NCBI GenBank assembly: GCA_965221835.1
Contig: OZ244916.1
Coordinates: 682,001-746,000, forward strand
Reading direction: 5' to 3'
DNA from: Persebacter sp965221835
GTDB taxonomy: Bacteria > Pseudomonadota > Gammaproteobacteria > Tethybacterales > Persebacteraceae
Length of the DNA stretch: 64,000 nt
Part shown: positions 1 to 7,611 of the stretch, in pieces
How the letters are laid out: each line of letters starts with the position of its first letter
Numbering within the stretch: position 1 is the first letter of the stretch
Position numbers and translations under genes: made by a program
The notes under the pieces: model-generated
Told to the model about the DNA's origin: nothing
What the model saw: the letters and a program-made list of their open reading frames with translations, nothing else
The model's database searches: none

Positions 1-250
1 GAACGCAAAATAACGCATTTTCGCTGCCGTTTGCTAACCATCGCGCGACTTCGTCGGGGCGGTCGGTGAGGCAATAAATTTCGGTGCGGTTGCAAGTAGA
101 AAGCACCGCCGCCTCGCTGGCAATTCCGGAAACGAGTTGACGCAATTTTTGGGCGGCGGAATCGGCGGAAATTCCGATAACTTCGCGCAACGCCCGCGGC
201 GACATCCGAAAATCCGCGCCGATAGAAAACAAGTTTGATATTTCGCCCAT
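1..250 (-). CDS. hemA: Glutamyl-tRNA reductase, N-terminal part (runs off the window)
   Basis: Partial gene; about 83 residues are visible from the ATG at 250-248. HemA reduces glutamyl-tRNA(Glu) to glutamate-1-semialdehyde, the first committed step of C5-pathway tetrapyrrole synthesis in the cytoplasm. Near residue 50 the translation shows LSTCNRTEIY, the family signature that holds the catalytic cysteine forming the thioester with glutamate. An N-terminal helix rich in Leu, Arg and Ala (SPRALREVIG) precedes it as in the family. The NADPH-binding and dimerisation domains lie outside the window. Recognition rests on this signature; I see no other family with it. Confidence 0.9.
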   Translation of the reverse strand, partial: MGEISNLFSIGADFRMSPRALREVIGISADSAAQKLRQLVSGIASEAAVLSTCNRTEIYCLTDRPDEVARWLANGSENALFCV

Positions 251-307
251 CGCGTTAATTATACAAAAATATGCGGCACTTGCGGAAGAAGCAAAACGGC
301 GGCACTT

Positions 308-410
308 CCTCGCCCATGACATTTTTCGGGTGAGAACAGCCGCAAAAGTTTACTGCTACAAAACCCGGCATTTTCCGCAACTGATAAAACGGGCGGCGTA
401 AACTCCGCCT
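308..410 (+). repeat. Dispersed repeat, copy 1 (palindrome-rich, MITE-like)
   Basis: This stretch between hemA and tRNA-Ser matches, with scattered substitutions, the reverse complement of 14440-14590. Both copies share in order a CTCGCCC..TGACATTT..TCGGG arm, AGTTTACTGCT, CAAAACCCGG.ATTTTCCGC and GTAAACTCCGCC. This copy is the more degraded one; its palindromic arms no longer pair well. No coding capacity is evident. Confidence 0.65.
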
Positions 411-432
411 TTTGCGGGAATGAAAAACAAGG

Positions 433-522
433 CGGAGAGAGGGGGATTCGAACCCCCGAAGGGAGGGAAACTCCCTTAACGGATTTCAAGTCCGCCGCAT
501 TCAACCGCTCTGCCATCTCTCC
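433..522 (-). tRNA. tRNA-Ser (anticodon TGA)
   Basis: A 90-nt cloverleaf on the minus strand. The acceptor arms GGAGAGA and TCTCTCC pair perfectly, the discriminator is G, and the anticodon loop CTTGAAA carries TGA. The long variable arm (GGGAGTTTCCCTCCC type) is the class II feature of tRNA-Ser. The T arm holds GGTTCGAATCC. CCA is not encoded. It reads UCA and other UCN codons. Confidence 0.95.
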
Positions 523-552
523 GCGCGAATTTGTGTTAAAATACGCCTTTCC

Positions 553-626
553 GCCGCCATAGCTCAGCCCGGTAGAGCAGCTGATTTGTAATCAGTTGGT
601 CGGGAGTTCAAATCTCTCTGGCGGCA
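553..626 (+). tRNA. tRNA-Thr (anticodon TGT)
   Basis: A 74-nt cloverleaf on the plus strand. The acceptor arms GCCGCCA and TGGCGGC pair, and the discriminator is A. The D arm is AGCTCAGCCCGGTAGAGCA. The anticodon stem CTGAT/ATCAG encloses TGT. The T loop contains GTTCAAATC. It is divergent from the neighbouring tRNA-Ser, 30 bp away. Confidence 0.95.
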
Positions 627-633
627 CCGGAAT

Positions 634-1398
634 TTACGATGCCGGACAACGCGCTGCGCTTAAAATTCGCCCGGTATCCCCTTGTTGCAACCATACTGCG
701 CAATCTTGCAAATCGGCGTCAAATGCGGGAATGTCTATATCTCGCACGCCGAAAGGCGCACTTTCCAAACGCGTAACGACATTTGTGTTGTGCAATAACT
801 TTCCTTTATTTTCGCCGGCGACGACATCCGTTTGTCGCATTCGCCAAAAAATCGCGTAATAAACTTTTGCAGCGGGCGGCAATGCGCCTTCCGCCCGAAC
901 TTTGTTGCGCCCCGAAAAACGAAAGCGAACAGACGGCGTTTCTGCTAATGTTTCGTCTATCGCGCCGGTAATTCTGCCGCTTTGGGTGCCGGACGCTTGT
1001 TTTTGCCCTTGAATAATCGCTTGCGGCGTATAAACGGAACGGGTATTGCGAATGCGAATGTTATAACCGCTTTGCCGTCTCGTATATGCCGCATCGGAAA
1101 ACGGATCTTTCCAGACCGACCCGCCGTATAACAAATCGTCCCAATAATCCACATGCAATTCCAGCGGCAACGCGCCGGGATATGTCGCAATTTCTTCCGC
1201 CAGAACGCGTTCGGCGGGCGGGCAGGAATAACATCCTTGCGAAGTAAACAACTCCACAATTGCCGCCGGGGGCGCGAAATCTTCCGCAAATGCGGGAATT
1301 GTTGCGCACAATGCCGCCGCGATTGCCGTTTTGCGCATTGTTTTGCACATCGTTTTGCGCATTATTGCCGATATTTTTTTTGGTGTCGTTTCAGGCAT
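634..1398 (-). CDS. Secreted DUF1223 thioredoxin-like protein
   Basis: 254 residues. An N-terminal signal peptide ends near AFA-ED (about residues 21-39). The mature protein begins with the DUF1223 hallmark VELFTSQGCYSCPPA, with a CxxC pair at about residues 56 and 59. LHVDYWDDLLYGG, a YTPQAIIQG segment and a DAAYTRRQ region follow, all typical of the family. The fold is thioredoxin-like, so a periplasmic redox role is plausible but unproven. The start at 1398 has a strong GGAGGA ribosome site. The n-region is made of three tandem 12-bp units encoding MRKT/MCKT/MRKT, giving alternative in-frame ATGs. It lies divergent from gdhA. Confidence 0.85.
   Translation of the reverse strand: MPETTPKKISAIMRKTMCKTMRKTAIAAALCATIPAFAEDFAPPAAIVELFTSQGCYSCPPAERVLAEEIATYPGALPLELHVDYWDDLLYGGSVWKDPFSDAAYTRRQSGYNIRIRNTRSVYTPQAIIQGQKQASGTQSGRITGAIDETLAETPSVRFRFSGRNKVRAEGALPPAAKVYYAIFWRMRQTDVVAGENKGKLLHNTNVVTRLESAPFGVRDIDIPAFDADLQDCAVWLQQGDTGRILSAARCPAS
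1328..1363 (-). repeat. 12-bp tandem repeat in the signal-peptide n-region
   Basis: Three copies of a 12-bp unit (ATGCGCAAAACG with two substitutions in the middle copy) sit inside the start region of the DUF1223 gene. Each copy provides an ATG and adds a positively charged MRKT-type block before the hydrophobic core of the signal peptide. Confidence 0.8.
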
Positions 1399-1480
1399 GA
1401 ATTTCCTCCGAAAGTATTATAATAGCCGAATGGTAAGTTATTATACGCGTAAACGATACAAATCGGAAAGGATATAAATC

Positions 1481-2890
1481 ATGCCCGCAAAAACTTCGGC
1501 GGCAAAAAAAACCGCCGCCAAAACCGCCGACAAACCGGCGAAATATAACAGCACGAGTTTGACCGCTTTTATGAGCGGATTGACTCGCCGCACGCCCGGC
1601 GAATCGGAGTTTCATCAGGCGGTACGCGAAGTCGCCGAAACGGTCGTGCCATACATTCGCCGACACGACAAAATGACTCGCGCCATCATTATGGAACGAA
1701 TGACGGAACCCGAACGGGTTTTTATGTTTCGCGTGTTGTGGGAGGACGACGACGGCAATGTCCGCCTAAATCGCGGCTATCGCGTTCAATTTAATAACGC
1801 ATTGGGACCGTACAAAGGCGGTTTGCGGTTTCATCCGTCCGTCAATCTCGGCGTATTAAAATTTCTCGCATTTGAACAAACTTTTAAGAACGCCCTCACC
1901 GGATTGCCGTTGGGTGCGGCAAAAGGCGGTTCCGATTTCAATCCGCGCGGAAAATCGGACGCCGAAATGCTCCGGTTCTGCAAATCTTTTATGCTGGAAT
2001 TATTTCATCATATCGGTCCAGACATAGATGTGCCTGCCGGCGACATCGGTGTCGGCGAACGCGAAATCGGCTATCTTTTCGGGCAATACAAACGCATCAC
2101 CGGCAAATTCGCTTCCGGCGTACTGACCGGCAAAGGATTGACTTTCGGCGGCAGTTTAATCCGCCGCGAAGCGACCGGTTACGGCACGGCATATTTCGCC
2201 GAAGAAATGCTGAACCGGCGCGGTGATTCGTTGCGGGGCAAAACTTGCACGGTATCCGGCAGCGGCAATGTCGCACAGTTTTGCGCCCAAAAAATTATTC
2301 AACTCGGCGGCAAAGTAATGACAATGTCCGATTCCGACGGTTCCATAGAAGACCCGGACGGAATTGATGAAGAAAAACTCGCGCACATTATGGAGTTGAA
2401 AACCGTCCAACGCGCACGCATTCGCGAATATACAAATCGCTATCGCCGTGCGCGTTATCACGCCGGAAAACGTCCGTGGGATGTCGCATCTTTCGCCGCT
2501 TTTCCGTGCGCAACGCAAAACGAAGTAGACGCCGCAGACGCCCGCCGTCTGTTGCGCAACAAATGTTTTCTGATGGCGGAAGGCGCGAATATGCCGACAA
2601 CATTAGACGCCCTCGCCCTTTTGCGCGACAAAGTAATGATCGCCCCGGCGAAAGCGGCAAATGCGGGCGGAGTCGCCATTTCCGGTTTGGAAATGAGTCA
2701 GAACAGTTTGCGTTTGTCGTGGTCCGAAGAAGAAATGCAGACGCGTCTTCGCGACATTATGCGCCGCATTCATTCGCAATGCGTCCAACACGGCGGCAAA
2801 CGCGGGCGCAAAGAAATTGATTATATCGCCGGTGCGAACATCGCCGGTTTTGTCCGTGTCGCGGAGGCGATGCTCGCGCACGGCGTTTAA
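1481..2890 (+). CDS. gdhA: NADP-type glutamate dehydrogenase
   Basis: 469 residues; family members are usually about 445-450, and the excess is a Lys/Ala-rich N-terminal tail (residues 2-21). It catalyses reductive amination of 2-oxoglutarate with ammonium in the cytoplasm. The family landmarks are present: YKGGLRFHPSV, the catalytic lysine in LGAAKGGSDFNP (about K148), DVPAGDIGVG, LTGKGLTFGGS and a Rossmann segment SGSGNVAQF near residue 260. A ribosome site AAAGG precedes the ATG. Two AT-rich -10-like boxes (for example TATAAT at 1418-1423) lie in the divergent gap. With gltB (9.8-14.3 kb) it gives two routes to glutamate. Confidence 0.95.
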   Translation: MPAKTSAAKKTAAKTADKPAKYNSTSLTAFMSGLTRRTPGESEFHQAVREVAETVVPYIRRHDKMTRAIIMERMTEPERVFMFRVLWEDDDGNVRLNRGYRVQFNNALGPYKGGLRFHPSVNLGVLKFLAFEQTFKNALTGLPLGAAKGGSDFNPRGKSDAEMLRFCKSFMLELFHHIGPDIDVPAGDIGVGEREIGYLFGQYKRITGKFASGVLTGKGLTFGGSLIRREATGYGTAYFAEEMLNRRGDSLRGKTCTVSGSGNVAQFCAQKIIQLGGKVMTMSDSDGSIEDPDGIDEEKLAHIMELKTVQRARIREYTNRYRRARYHAGKRPWDVASFAAFPCATQNEVDAADARRLLRNKCFLMAEGANMPTTLDALALLRDKVMIAPAKAANAGGVAISGLEMSQNSLRLSWSEEEMQTRLRDIMRRIHSQCVQHGGKRGRKEIDYIAGANIAGFVRVAEAMLAHGV

Positions 2891-2971
2891 TATCGCGATG
2901 CGTTATCTCTTCATTTCCGGCGATTCCGAAAATTTTTCGGCGCATTTTATGGCGCGCAATCTTGCCGCATT

Positions 2972-4024
2972 TTGGCGGGATGCGCTTTCCGGTCGTCTGC
3001 AAAATTGAACGCAAAACGGCGGCTGGCGTGGTTTGTCGTATTGCTGGCGGTGTGCGCCGCCGGTTATGGCGGCTGGCGACATTATCAAAGCGCGCTTTTT
3101 GAGGCGATGCTTGCCCGTCCGCTGGCGGCGCAAATGACAATTGAAATTCCGTCCGGCGCATCTTTGCGCGACATTGCCGCCGCCGCATCGCAATCGGGTG
3201 CGCCGTTGTCGGCTACCGAATTTATTCTCGCGGCGCGGCGGATGAATGTTGCCGCTAAATTGCAGGCGGGATATTACGAGTTTATGGCGGGCGAATCGGC
3301 GCGCGATATTTTGCTGGCATTCGCCGCCGGAAAAGTCGCTCCGGCGTTGCGATTTACTATCGTGGAAGGAATCACTTACCGCGATTTGCGCGAAAACTTG
3401 CGCGCCGATTCGCGTTTGATGCAAAAACTTCCGCAAATGAATGAAGAAGAAATCCGGCGCGAAATGGAAAGCGAAAACGGTCTGGAAGGCGTTTTTTTGC
3501 CGGAAACTTATTTTTTCAATCGCGGCGATTCCGATTTGGATATTTTGCGGCGGGCGCGGCGCGAAATGCAAAAAACATTGCAACCGCTATGGGAAAAACG
3601 ACAAGACGGCGGATTATTTAATAACCGTTACGAAGCGTTAGCACTCGCATCCATCGTAGAAAAAGAAACCGGCGCGGCGGAAGAACGTCCGTTAATCGCA
3701 TCAGTTTTTGCAAACCGTTTGCGGCGGGGAATACCGCTGCAAGCCGACCCGACTGTGATTTACGGACTCGGCGAAACATTTGACGGCAACTTAACACGCG
3801 CGCATTTGCGCGACAAAAAAAATCCCTACAACACTTACGCGCGGCGCGGCATAACGCCGACTCCCATCGCGTTGCCGGGAAAAGATGCAATCGCTGCCGT
3901 TTTGAATCCGCCGGAAACGGATTATTATTATTTTGTCGCAAGCGGCGGCGGGCGACATGTTTTTTCTAAAACTTTGCGCGAACATAACAACGCAGTCAAC
4001 AAATATCAGCGGCGGCGAAAATAA
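2972..4024 (+). CDS. mltG: Endolytic murein transglycosylase MltG (YceG family)
   Basis: 350 residues from a TTG at 2972; a second TTG at 3005 gives a shorter N-terminus starting just before the basic stretch AKRR, and I cannot decide between them. One membrane anchor (WFVVLLAVCAAGYGGW) is followed by a periplasmic YceG domain. The catalytic segment ASIVEKETG lies at about residues 226-234, followed by the family's PLIASVFANRL and QADPTVIYG motifs. It cleaves nascent glycan strands and is thought to act as a peptidoglycan synthesis terminase. It starts the operon mltG-tmk-holB-tatD; its stop TAA shares one base with the tmk ATG. Confidence 0.92.
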   Translation: MAGCAFRSSAKLNAKRRLAWFVVLLAVCAAGYGGWRHYQSALFEAMLARPLAAQMTIEIPSGASLRDIAAAASQSGAPLSATEFILAARRMNVAAKLQAGYYEFMAGESARDILLAFAAGKVAPALRFTIVEGITYRDLRENLRADSRLMQKLPQMNEEEIRREMESENGLEGVFLPETYFFNRGDSDLDILRRARREMQKTLQPLWEKRQDGGLFNNRYEALALASIVEKETGAAEERPLIASVFANRLRRGIPLQADPTVIYGLGETFDGNLTRAHLRDKKNPYNTYARRGITPTPIALPGKDAIAAVLNPPETDYYYFVASGGGRHVFSKTLREHNNAVNKYQRRRK

Positions 4025-4662
4025 TGCGCGGCGTTTTTGTCAGTTTTGAAGGAATGGACGGCGCCGGAAAATCCACGCAACTTAAAATGTTGGCGGCGCG
4101 TTTGCGCGAACGCGGCGTAAAAGTTTTAGAAACGCGCGAACCCGGCGGCGATGCAACTGCCGAAAAACTCAGACAAATTGTGTTGGACGCCGAAGGCGGT
4201 TTGGACGGCGCAACCGAAACTTTATTGATGGCGGCAGCGCGATGCGAACATGTCATTCGCCGAATCCGCCCCGCTTTGTCGGACGGCGAATGGGTGTTGT
4301 GCGATCGGTTCAGCGATTCGACTTTCGCCTATCAGGGCGGCGGGCGCGGCGTTTGTCGCGAATGGATTCGGGAAGTTTTGCGCGAAGCAGAAAAAAATAT
4401 CGCACCCGACATTACATTTTATTTGCAAGCAAGCGCGCGTTCGGCGGGGCAACCTTTGTTGGCGGCGGGCGATAGTTTTGAAAATCAAAATGGCGATTTT
4501 TATTGCGCCGTAGAATCGGAATACAAAAAATTGAAAAAACAAAATCCGAAACGCATCTCTGAGATTCGCGCTTTTGTCGGCAACGCACGGCGCGAACGAA
4601 AAGAAATCGCCGAAGAAATTTACGCCGCTGTTCTAAAACAATTTTCGCACAAACTGCCATGA
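4024..4662 (+). CDS. tmk: Thymidylate kinase
   Basis: 212 residues, normal size. It phosphorylates dTMP to dTDP for DNA synthesis. The P-loop GMDGAGKST is at residues 10-18, the substrate Arg-containing TREPGG motif at about 38-43, and the DRF motif (VLCDRFSDSTFAYQGGGR) at about 96 onward. The ATG overlaps the last base of mltG. The gene's TGA overlaps the holB ATG (ATGA), so the block is likely translationally coupled. Confidence 0.95.
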   Translation: MRGVFVSFEGMDGAGKSTQLKMLAARLRERGVKVLETREPGGDATAEKLRQIVLDAEGGLDGATETLLMAAARCEHVIRRIRPALSDGEWVLCDRFSDSTFAYQGGGRGVCREWIREVLREAEKNIAPDITFYLQASARSAGQPLLAAGDSFENQNGDFYCAVESEYKKLKKQNPKRISEIRAFVGNARRERKEIAEEIYAAVLKQFSHKLP

Positions 4663-5585
4663 TTTATCCGTGGCACCGACAAACATTAAAAGAAACCGCG
4701 TTGGTACCGGCGACTCTGTTGCTCGGCGAAGAAGGCGACGGGCGCGATACATTGGCGTTGGCGTTGGCGGCGTCTTTTGCGGGCGCAGAAGAAAACGCAA
4801 ATATCAATTCGCTCATCGGCAATTTAACTGCAATCAAAAAAAGCGAATCGTCCGCGAAAGAATGGTTTTTGGATAAAAATACCGACATTATGGCGGTGCG
4901 TCCGGATCAGGAAATTATTCCCGTAGATGCCGTGCGGCGGGTGATTGAGTTTTGCGCGTTGACGCCGATTGCGCTCGCCCGCCGTGCGGTCGCGATTTTG
5001 CGCGCCGAGTGTTTGAACGCCGCCGCCGCAAACGCCTTATTAAAAACTTTGGAAGAACCTGCCGAAGATAAAATTTTAATTCTTTCGGCGCGTTCGTCTT
5101 CTTTATTGCCGCCGACAATTACGAGTCGCTGTCGCATTGTTATCGCGCCCCGCCCCGCCGCCGAAGATGCACGCGAATGGGTGATGCAACACGGCGGCAC
5201 AGATTCCACTCTCGCATTTTGCGGCGGCGCACCGATTGCCGCAGCGACAACGGACGAAAACAAAATCGGGGAAGCCGCGGCACATTTTGCGGCAGGCAAA
5301 AACATCAACATTCACGCCGCGGCGCAAACAATGGCAAACTTTGACGGCTGGCTGGATTGTTTGCAAAAATGGATAGCAGATGGTGCGCGGGCGGCGGCGG
5401 GACTTTCGTGCCGCTATTTTCCGGGCGTTGAAAAACGGCAAATCGCATTGTGCGACAATCCGTTGCGATGGCTGGATGCGTACGCCGCCCTAATTAAAAA
5501 ACGTCGCCTCGTCAATCATCCGCTGGCGGCGGATTTATTTATCAAAGAGATTTTATATGATTTCCGAAAAATGTTTTTGGATTGA
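4659..5585 (+). CDS. holB: DNA polymerase III delta-prime subunit
   Basis: 308 residues. Delta-prime is a structural subunit of the clamp loader. The P-loop position is GEEGDGRDT, with Arg in place of the usual Lys, in keeping with the non-ATPase role of delta-prime. ANALLKTLEEP and TITSRC, the conserved sensor and SRC arginine-finger regions, are present at about residues 127-165. I do not see the four-cysteine zinc module common in bacterial delta-prime proteins. It overlaps tmk by 4 bp and tatD by 29 bp. Confidence 0.88.
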   Translation: MIYPWHRQTLKETALVPATLLLGEEGDGRDTLALALAASFAGAEENANINSLIGNLTAIKKSESSAKEWFLDKNTDIMAVRPDQEIIPVDAVRRVIEFCALTPIALARRAVAILRAECLNAAAANALLKTLEEPAEDKILILSARSSSLLPPTITSRCRIVIAPRPAAEDAREWVMQHGGTDSTLAFCGGAPIAAATTDENKIGEAAAHFAAGKNINIHAAAQTMANFDGWLDCLQKWIADGARAAAGLSCRYFPGVEKRQIALCDNPLRWLDAYAALIKKRRLVNHPLAADLFIKEILYDFRKMFLD

Positions 5586-6351
5586 TTCGCATTGTCATCC
5601 GCATTTTCCGCAAACCGGCGGCGACATCTCCGCGGTGCGAAATGCCATGCGCGAAAACGGAGTCGCGTCTGCGTTGGCGGTGGCGACCGGCGGAAAAGAA
5701 TGGGAAACAGTGCGCGAACTGGCGCGCGATTATCCGGGCGTATTTTACGCCGCTTGCGGCGTTCATCCGCTCGCCGATGCAGATGAAAAAGATGATGAAA
5801 AAAGTTTAACCGCCGCATGCGAAGACAAAACGGTGTTGGCGGTCGGCGAAACCGGTTTGGATTTTTTTCGCGGTGCAGAAAGCGAAACAATGCAACGGCG
5901 GCGATTCGCGGCGCACATTGCAACGGCGCGCCGTTTGCAAAAACCGCTGATTATTCACACTCGCGATTCGCTGCCGCAAACTTTGGATATGTTGCGCGCC
6001 GAAAACGCGCGCGATTGCGGCGGCGTTTTGCATTGTTTTACCGGCGATGAAAAAGAAATGCGGGCGGCAGCAGACATTAATTTTGTCGTCTCTTTTTCCG
6101 GCATTTTAACTTTTCGCAAATCGGATGAAATGCGTCGGGTCGCGGCGGCGGCGGCGGCGGACGGTTATATGATTGAAACCGATGCGCCGTATTTGTCGCC
6201 CGCACCGCATCGCGGAAAAATCAACACGCCCGGTTATGTGCGATTTGTCGGCGAAACAATTGCCGCCGCGCGCAACATTTCCGCCTCGCAAGCGGCGGCG
6301 GAAAGCGCGGCAACATTCCGGCGATTGTTCAAACCGGAAAACGCGCAATGA
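5557..6351 (+). CDS. tatD: TatD-family metal-dependent hydrolase (DNase-like)
   Basis: 264 residues. The family hallmarks are in order: IDSHCHPHF (metal-binding HxH, residues 9-15), GVHPLAD, GETGLDFF, LIIHTRD, GGVLHCFTG, FSGILTFRKS and ETDAPYLSP with a following HRGK.NTP. It is a TIM-barrel hydrolase with two divalent metals; relatives act as 3'-5' exonucleases or D-aminoacyl hydrolases. The start inside holB is forced, because the motif begins nine residues in. Neighbours match the gammaproteobacterial ycfH locus, though the usual pilZ gene is missing. Confidence 0.92.
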   Translation: MISEKCFWIDSHCHPHFPQTGGDISAVRNAMRENGVASALAVATGGKEWETVRELARDYPGVFYAACGVHPLADADEKDDEKSLTAACEDKTVLAVGETGLDFFRGAESETMQRRRFAAHIATARRLQKPLIIHTRDSLPQTLDMLRAENARDCGGVLHCFTGDEKEMRAAADINFVVSFSGILTFRKSDEMRRVAAAAAADGYMIETDAPYLSPAPHRGKINTPGYVRFVGETIAAARNISASQAAAESAATFRRLFKPENAQ

Positions 6352-7223
6352 TGCGGCGCGGAGTTTTATTGGCGGGCGGCGCAAACACGCGATTGTATCC
6401 GGCGACATTGGCAACGGCGAAATCGCTACTACCGATATACGACAAGCCGCTGATTTATTATCCGCTTGCGTCATTGATGGATGCGGGGGTGCGCGAAGTT
6501 TTGATTATCGCCGCGCCTGCGCATCTCGAATCGCACCGCCGCCTTTTCGCGGACGGCGCAAAATGGGGAATGCATTTTTCATATTTGCCGCAAGAAAAAC
6601 CGCGCGGAATCGCGGACGCATTTATACTCGGCGCGGATTTTATCGGCGGCGAATCGTCCGCGCTGGCGTTGGCGGACAATATCCATTGCGGCAACGGCAT
6701 GCGAAAAATGTTGCGACAAGCGGCGGCGCAAACAGATGGCGCAACGGTGTTCGTCCGGTGCGTAAAAGATCCGGAACGATTCGGCATTGCAGAATTCGGC
6801 GAAGACGGACGGGTGTCGGGTTTGGAAGAAAAACCGGAAAATCCCAAATCGCCTTTTGCCATCACCGGAATATATTTTTACGATTCGCAAGTTTGCGATA
6901 TTGCGGCGAATTTGTCGCCGTCTGCGCGCGGCGAGTTGGAAATTACCGATGTCAATCGCGAATATTTGCGGCGCGGCGAATTGCGGGCGGAAAAAATGCC
7001 CCGCACCGCCGCATGGTTTGACGCCGGCACGCCCGACAGTTTAACGGAATCGGCGAATTTCATTCGCAAAACGCAAATGCGTAAACAAAACATTATCGCC
7101 GCTCCCGAAACAATCGCTTTCCGAAATAAATGGATTACGCGCGAAGAACTCCGCCGCCTCGCCGCCGCCCTCGGCAAAACCGAATACGCCGCCGCCTTAC
7201 AAAAAATCGCCGAAAACGAATAA
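6348..7223 (+). CDS. rmlA: Glucose-1-phosphate thymidylyltransferase
   Basis: 291 residues, standard length. It couples dTTP and glucose-1-phosphate to make dTDP-glucose for rhamnose or related surface sugars. The N-terminal nucleotide-binding LLAGGANTRLYPAT (the family's GGxGTRL, here with Asn for Gly), YDKPLIYYPL, GIADAF, GLEEKPENPKS and WFDAGTPDSL are all present. It overlaps tatD by ATGA. The other dTDP-rhamnose genes (rmlB, C, D) are not in the window, so it is separated from its usual partners. Confidence 0.93.
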   Translation: MMRRGVLLAGGANTRLYPATLATAKSLLPIYDKPLIYYPLASLMDAGVREVLIIAAPAHLESHRRLFADGAKWGMHFSYLPQEKPRGIADAFILGADFIGGESSALALADNIHCGNGMRKMLRQAAAQTDGATVFVRCVKDPERFGIAEFGEDGRVSGLEEKPENPKSPFAITGIYFYDSQVCDIAANLSPSARGELEITDVNREYLRRGELRAEKMPRTAAWFDAGTPDSLTESANFIRKTQMRKQNIIAAPETIAFRNKWITREELRRLAAALGKTEYAAALQKIAENE

Positions 7224-7270
7224 AACTTTCACCCGCCCCTTTTCCATTCCCGCGAAAATTGGGCGAGAAG

Positions 7271-7408
7271 ATAAATTTTTTTTTCGAACATTTTCGGATA
7301 AATTAAATTTGCACCATTTCCGCAACTCGTTTTTTATAGATAAATTTTTTTCGGACATTTTCGGATAAAATTAAATTTGCACCATTTCCGCAACTCGTTT
7401 TTTATTCG
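7271..7408. repeat. 69-bp tandem duplication upstream of the structured RNA
   Basis: Two imperfect copies, starting at 7271 and 7340, of a T-rich unit that contains CATTTTCGGATAA, AAATTAAATTTGCACC and TTCCGCAACTCG. Parts (AAAATTAAATTTG, the TTTCCGCA block and CTCGTTTTTT) resemble pieces of the repeat island at 29.2-30.2 kb. No gene is seen in 7224-7430. Confidence 0.75.
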
Positions 7409-7421
7409 CGGCGAAATTTAT

Positions 7422-7427
7422 TATAAT
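7422..7427 (+). promoter_or_regulatory. Consensus -10 box for the structured leader RNA
   Basis: TATAAT lies 6 bp before the first base of the structured RNA at 7434. This spacing would place the transcription start at or next to the base of its closing stem. The -35 region (TTTTTA near 7399) is poor. Confidence 0.5.
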
Positions 7428-7433
7428 AGCGAA

Positions 7434-7562
7434 ACCACATCACGCGAGATCTTTCCGACTCTGTCGGGTGGCTCGTGAATACAATACCCGATAACGGAGG
7501 GAATAATTAACCCGCCGGGGGAATAAACGGGGACATTCAGGAAGGTCTGCGTGTGATGTGGT
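7434..7562 (+). ncRNA. Structured leader RNA of unknown class upstream of the methyltransferase-HNH gene
   Basis: About 129 nt closed by a long stem. 7434-7456 pairs with 7540-7562: 13 consecutive pairs counting one G-U, a short mismatch zone, then 6 more pairs. Two inner hairpins can form: GTCGGGT (7463-7469) with ACCCGAT (7486-7492), and CGGAGGG (7495-7501) with CCCGCCG (7511-7517) with one mismatch around the loop AATAATTAA. A consensus -10 box sits just upstream and the coding start is 50 nt downstream. I do not recognise the class. A short 6S-like RNA or a cis-regulatory leader are alternatives. Seen in sequence: pairing, promoter, position. Inferred: that it is an RNA element. Confidence 0.55.
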
Positions 7563-7598
7563 AATCCTCCCGACTTTTTGGGGGACTTTGTCATTACC
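7560..7598 (+). promoter_or_regulatory. Hairpin adjoining the ribosome binding site
   Basis: GGTAAT (7560-7565) can pair with ATTACC (7593-7598), with an inner stem TCCTCC/GGGGGA around a T-rich loop. It ends 2 nt before the ribosome site AAAGGA (7601-7606). Its 5' arm shares three bases with the closing stem of the upstream RNA, so the two folds may interfere. Confidence 0.45.
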
Positions 7599-7611
7599 GC
7601 AAAGGACTACT

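Noticed and set aside
6173..7021. 282-codon plus-strand frame overlapping rmlA
   Set aside because: It is very Arg-rich, in a different frame from a clear rmlA gene, and has no recognisable motif.
7558..7611. ATG at 7558 as start of the methyltransferase-HNH protein
   Set aside because: It lies within the 3' arm of the structured RNA and before the AAAGGA site; GTG 7612 has correct spacing.
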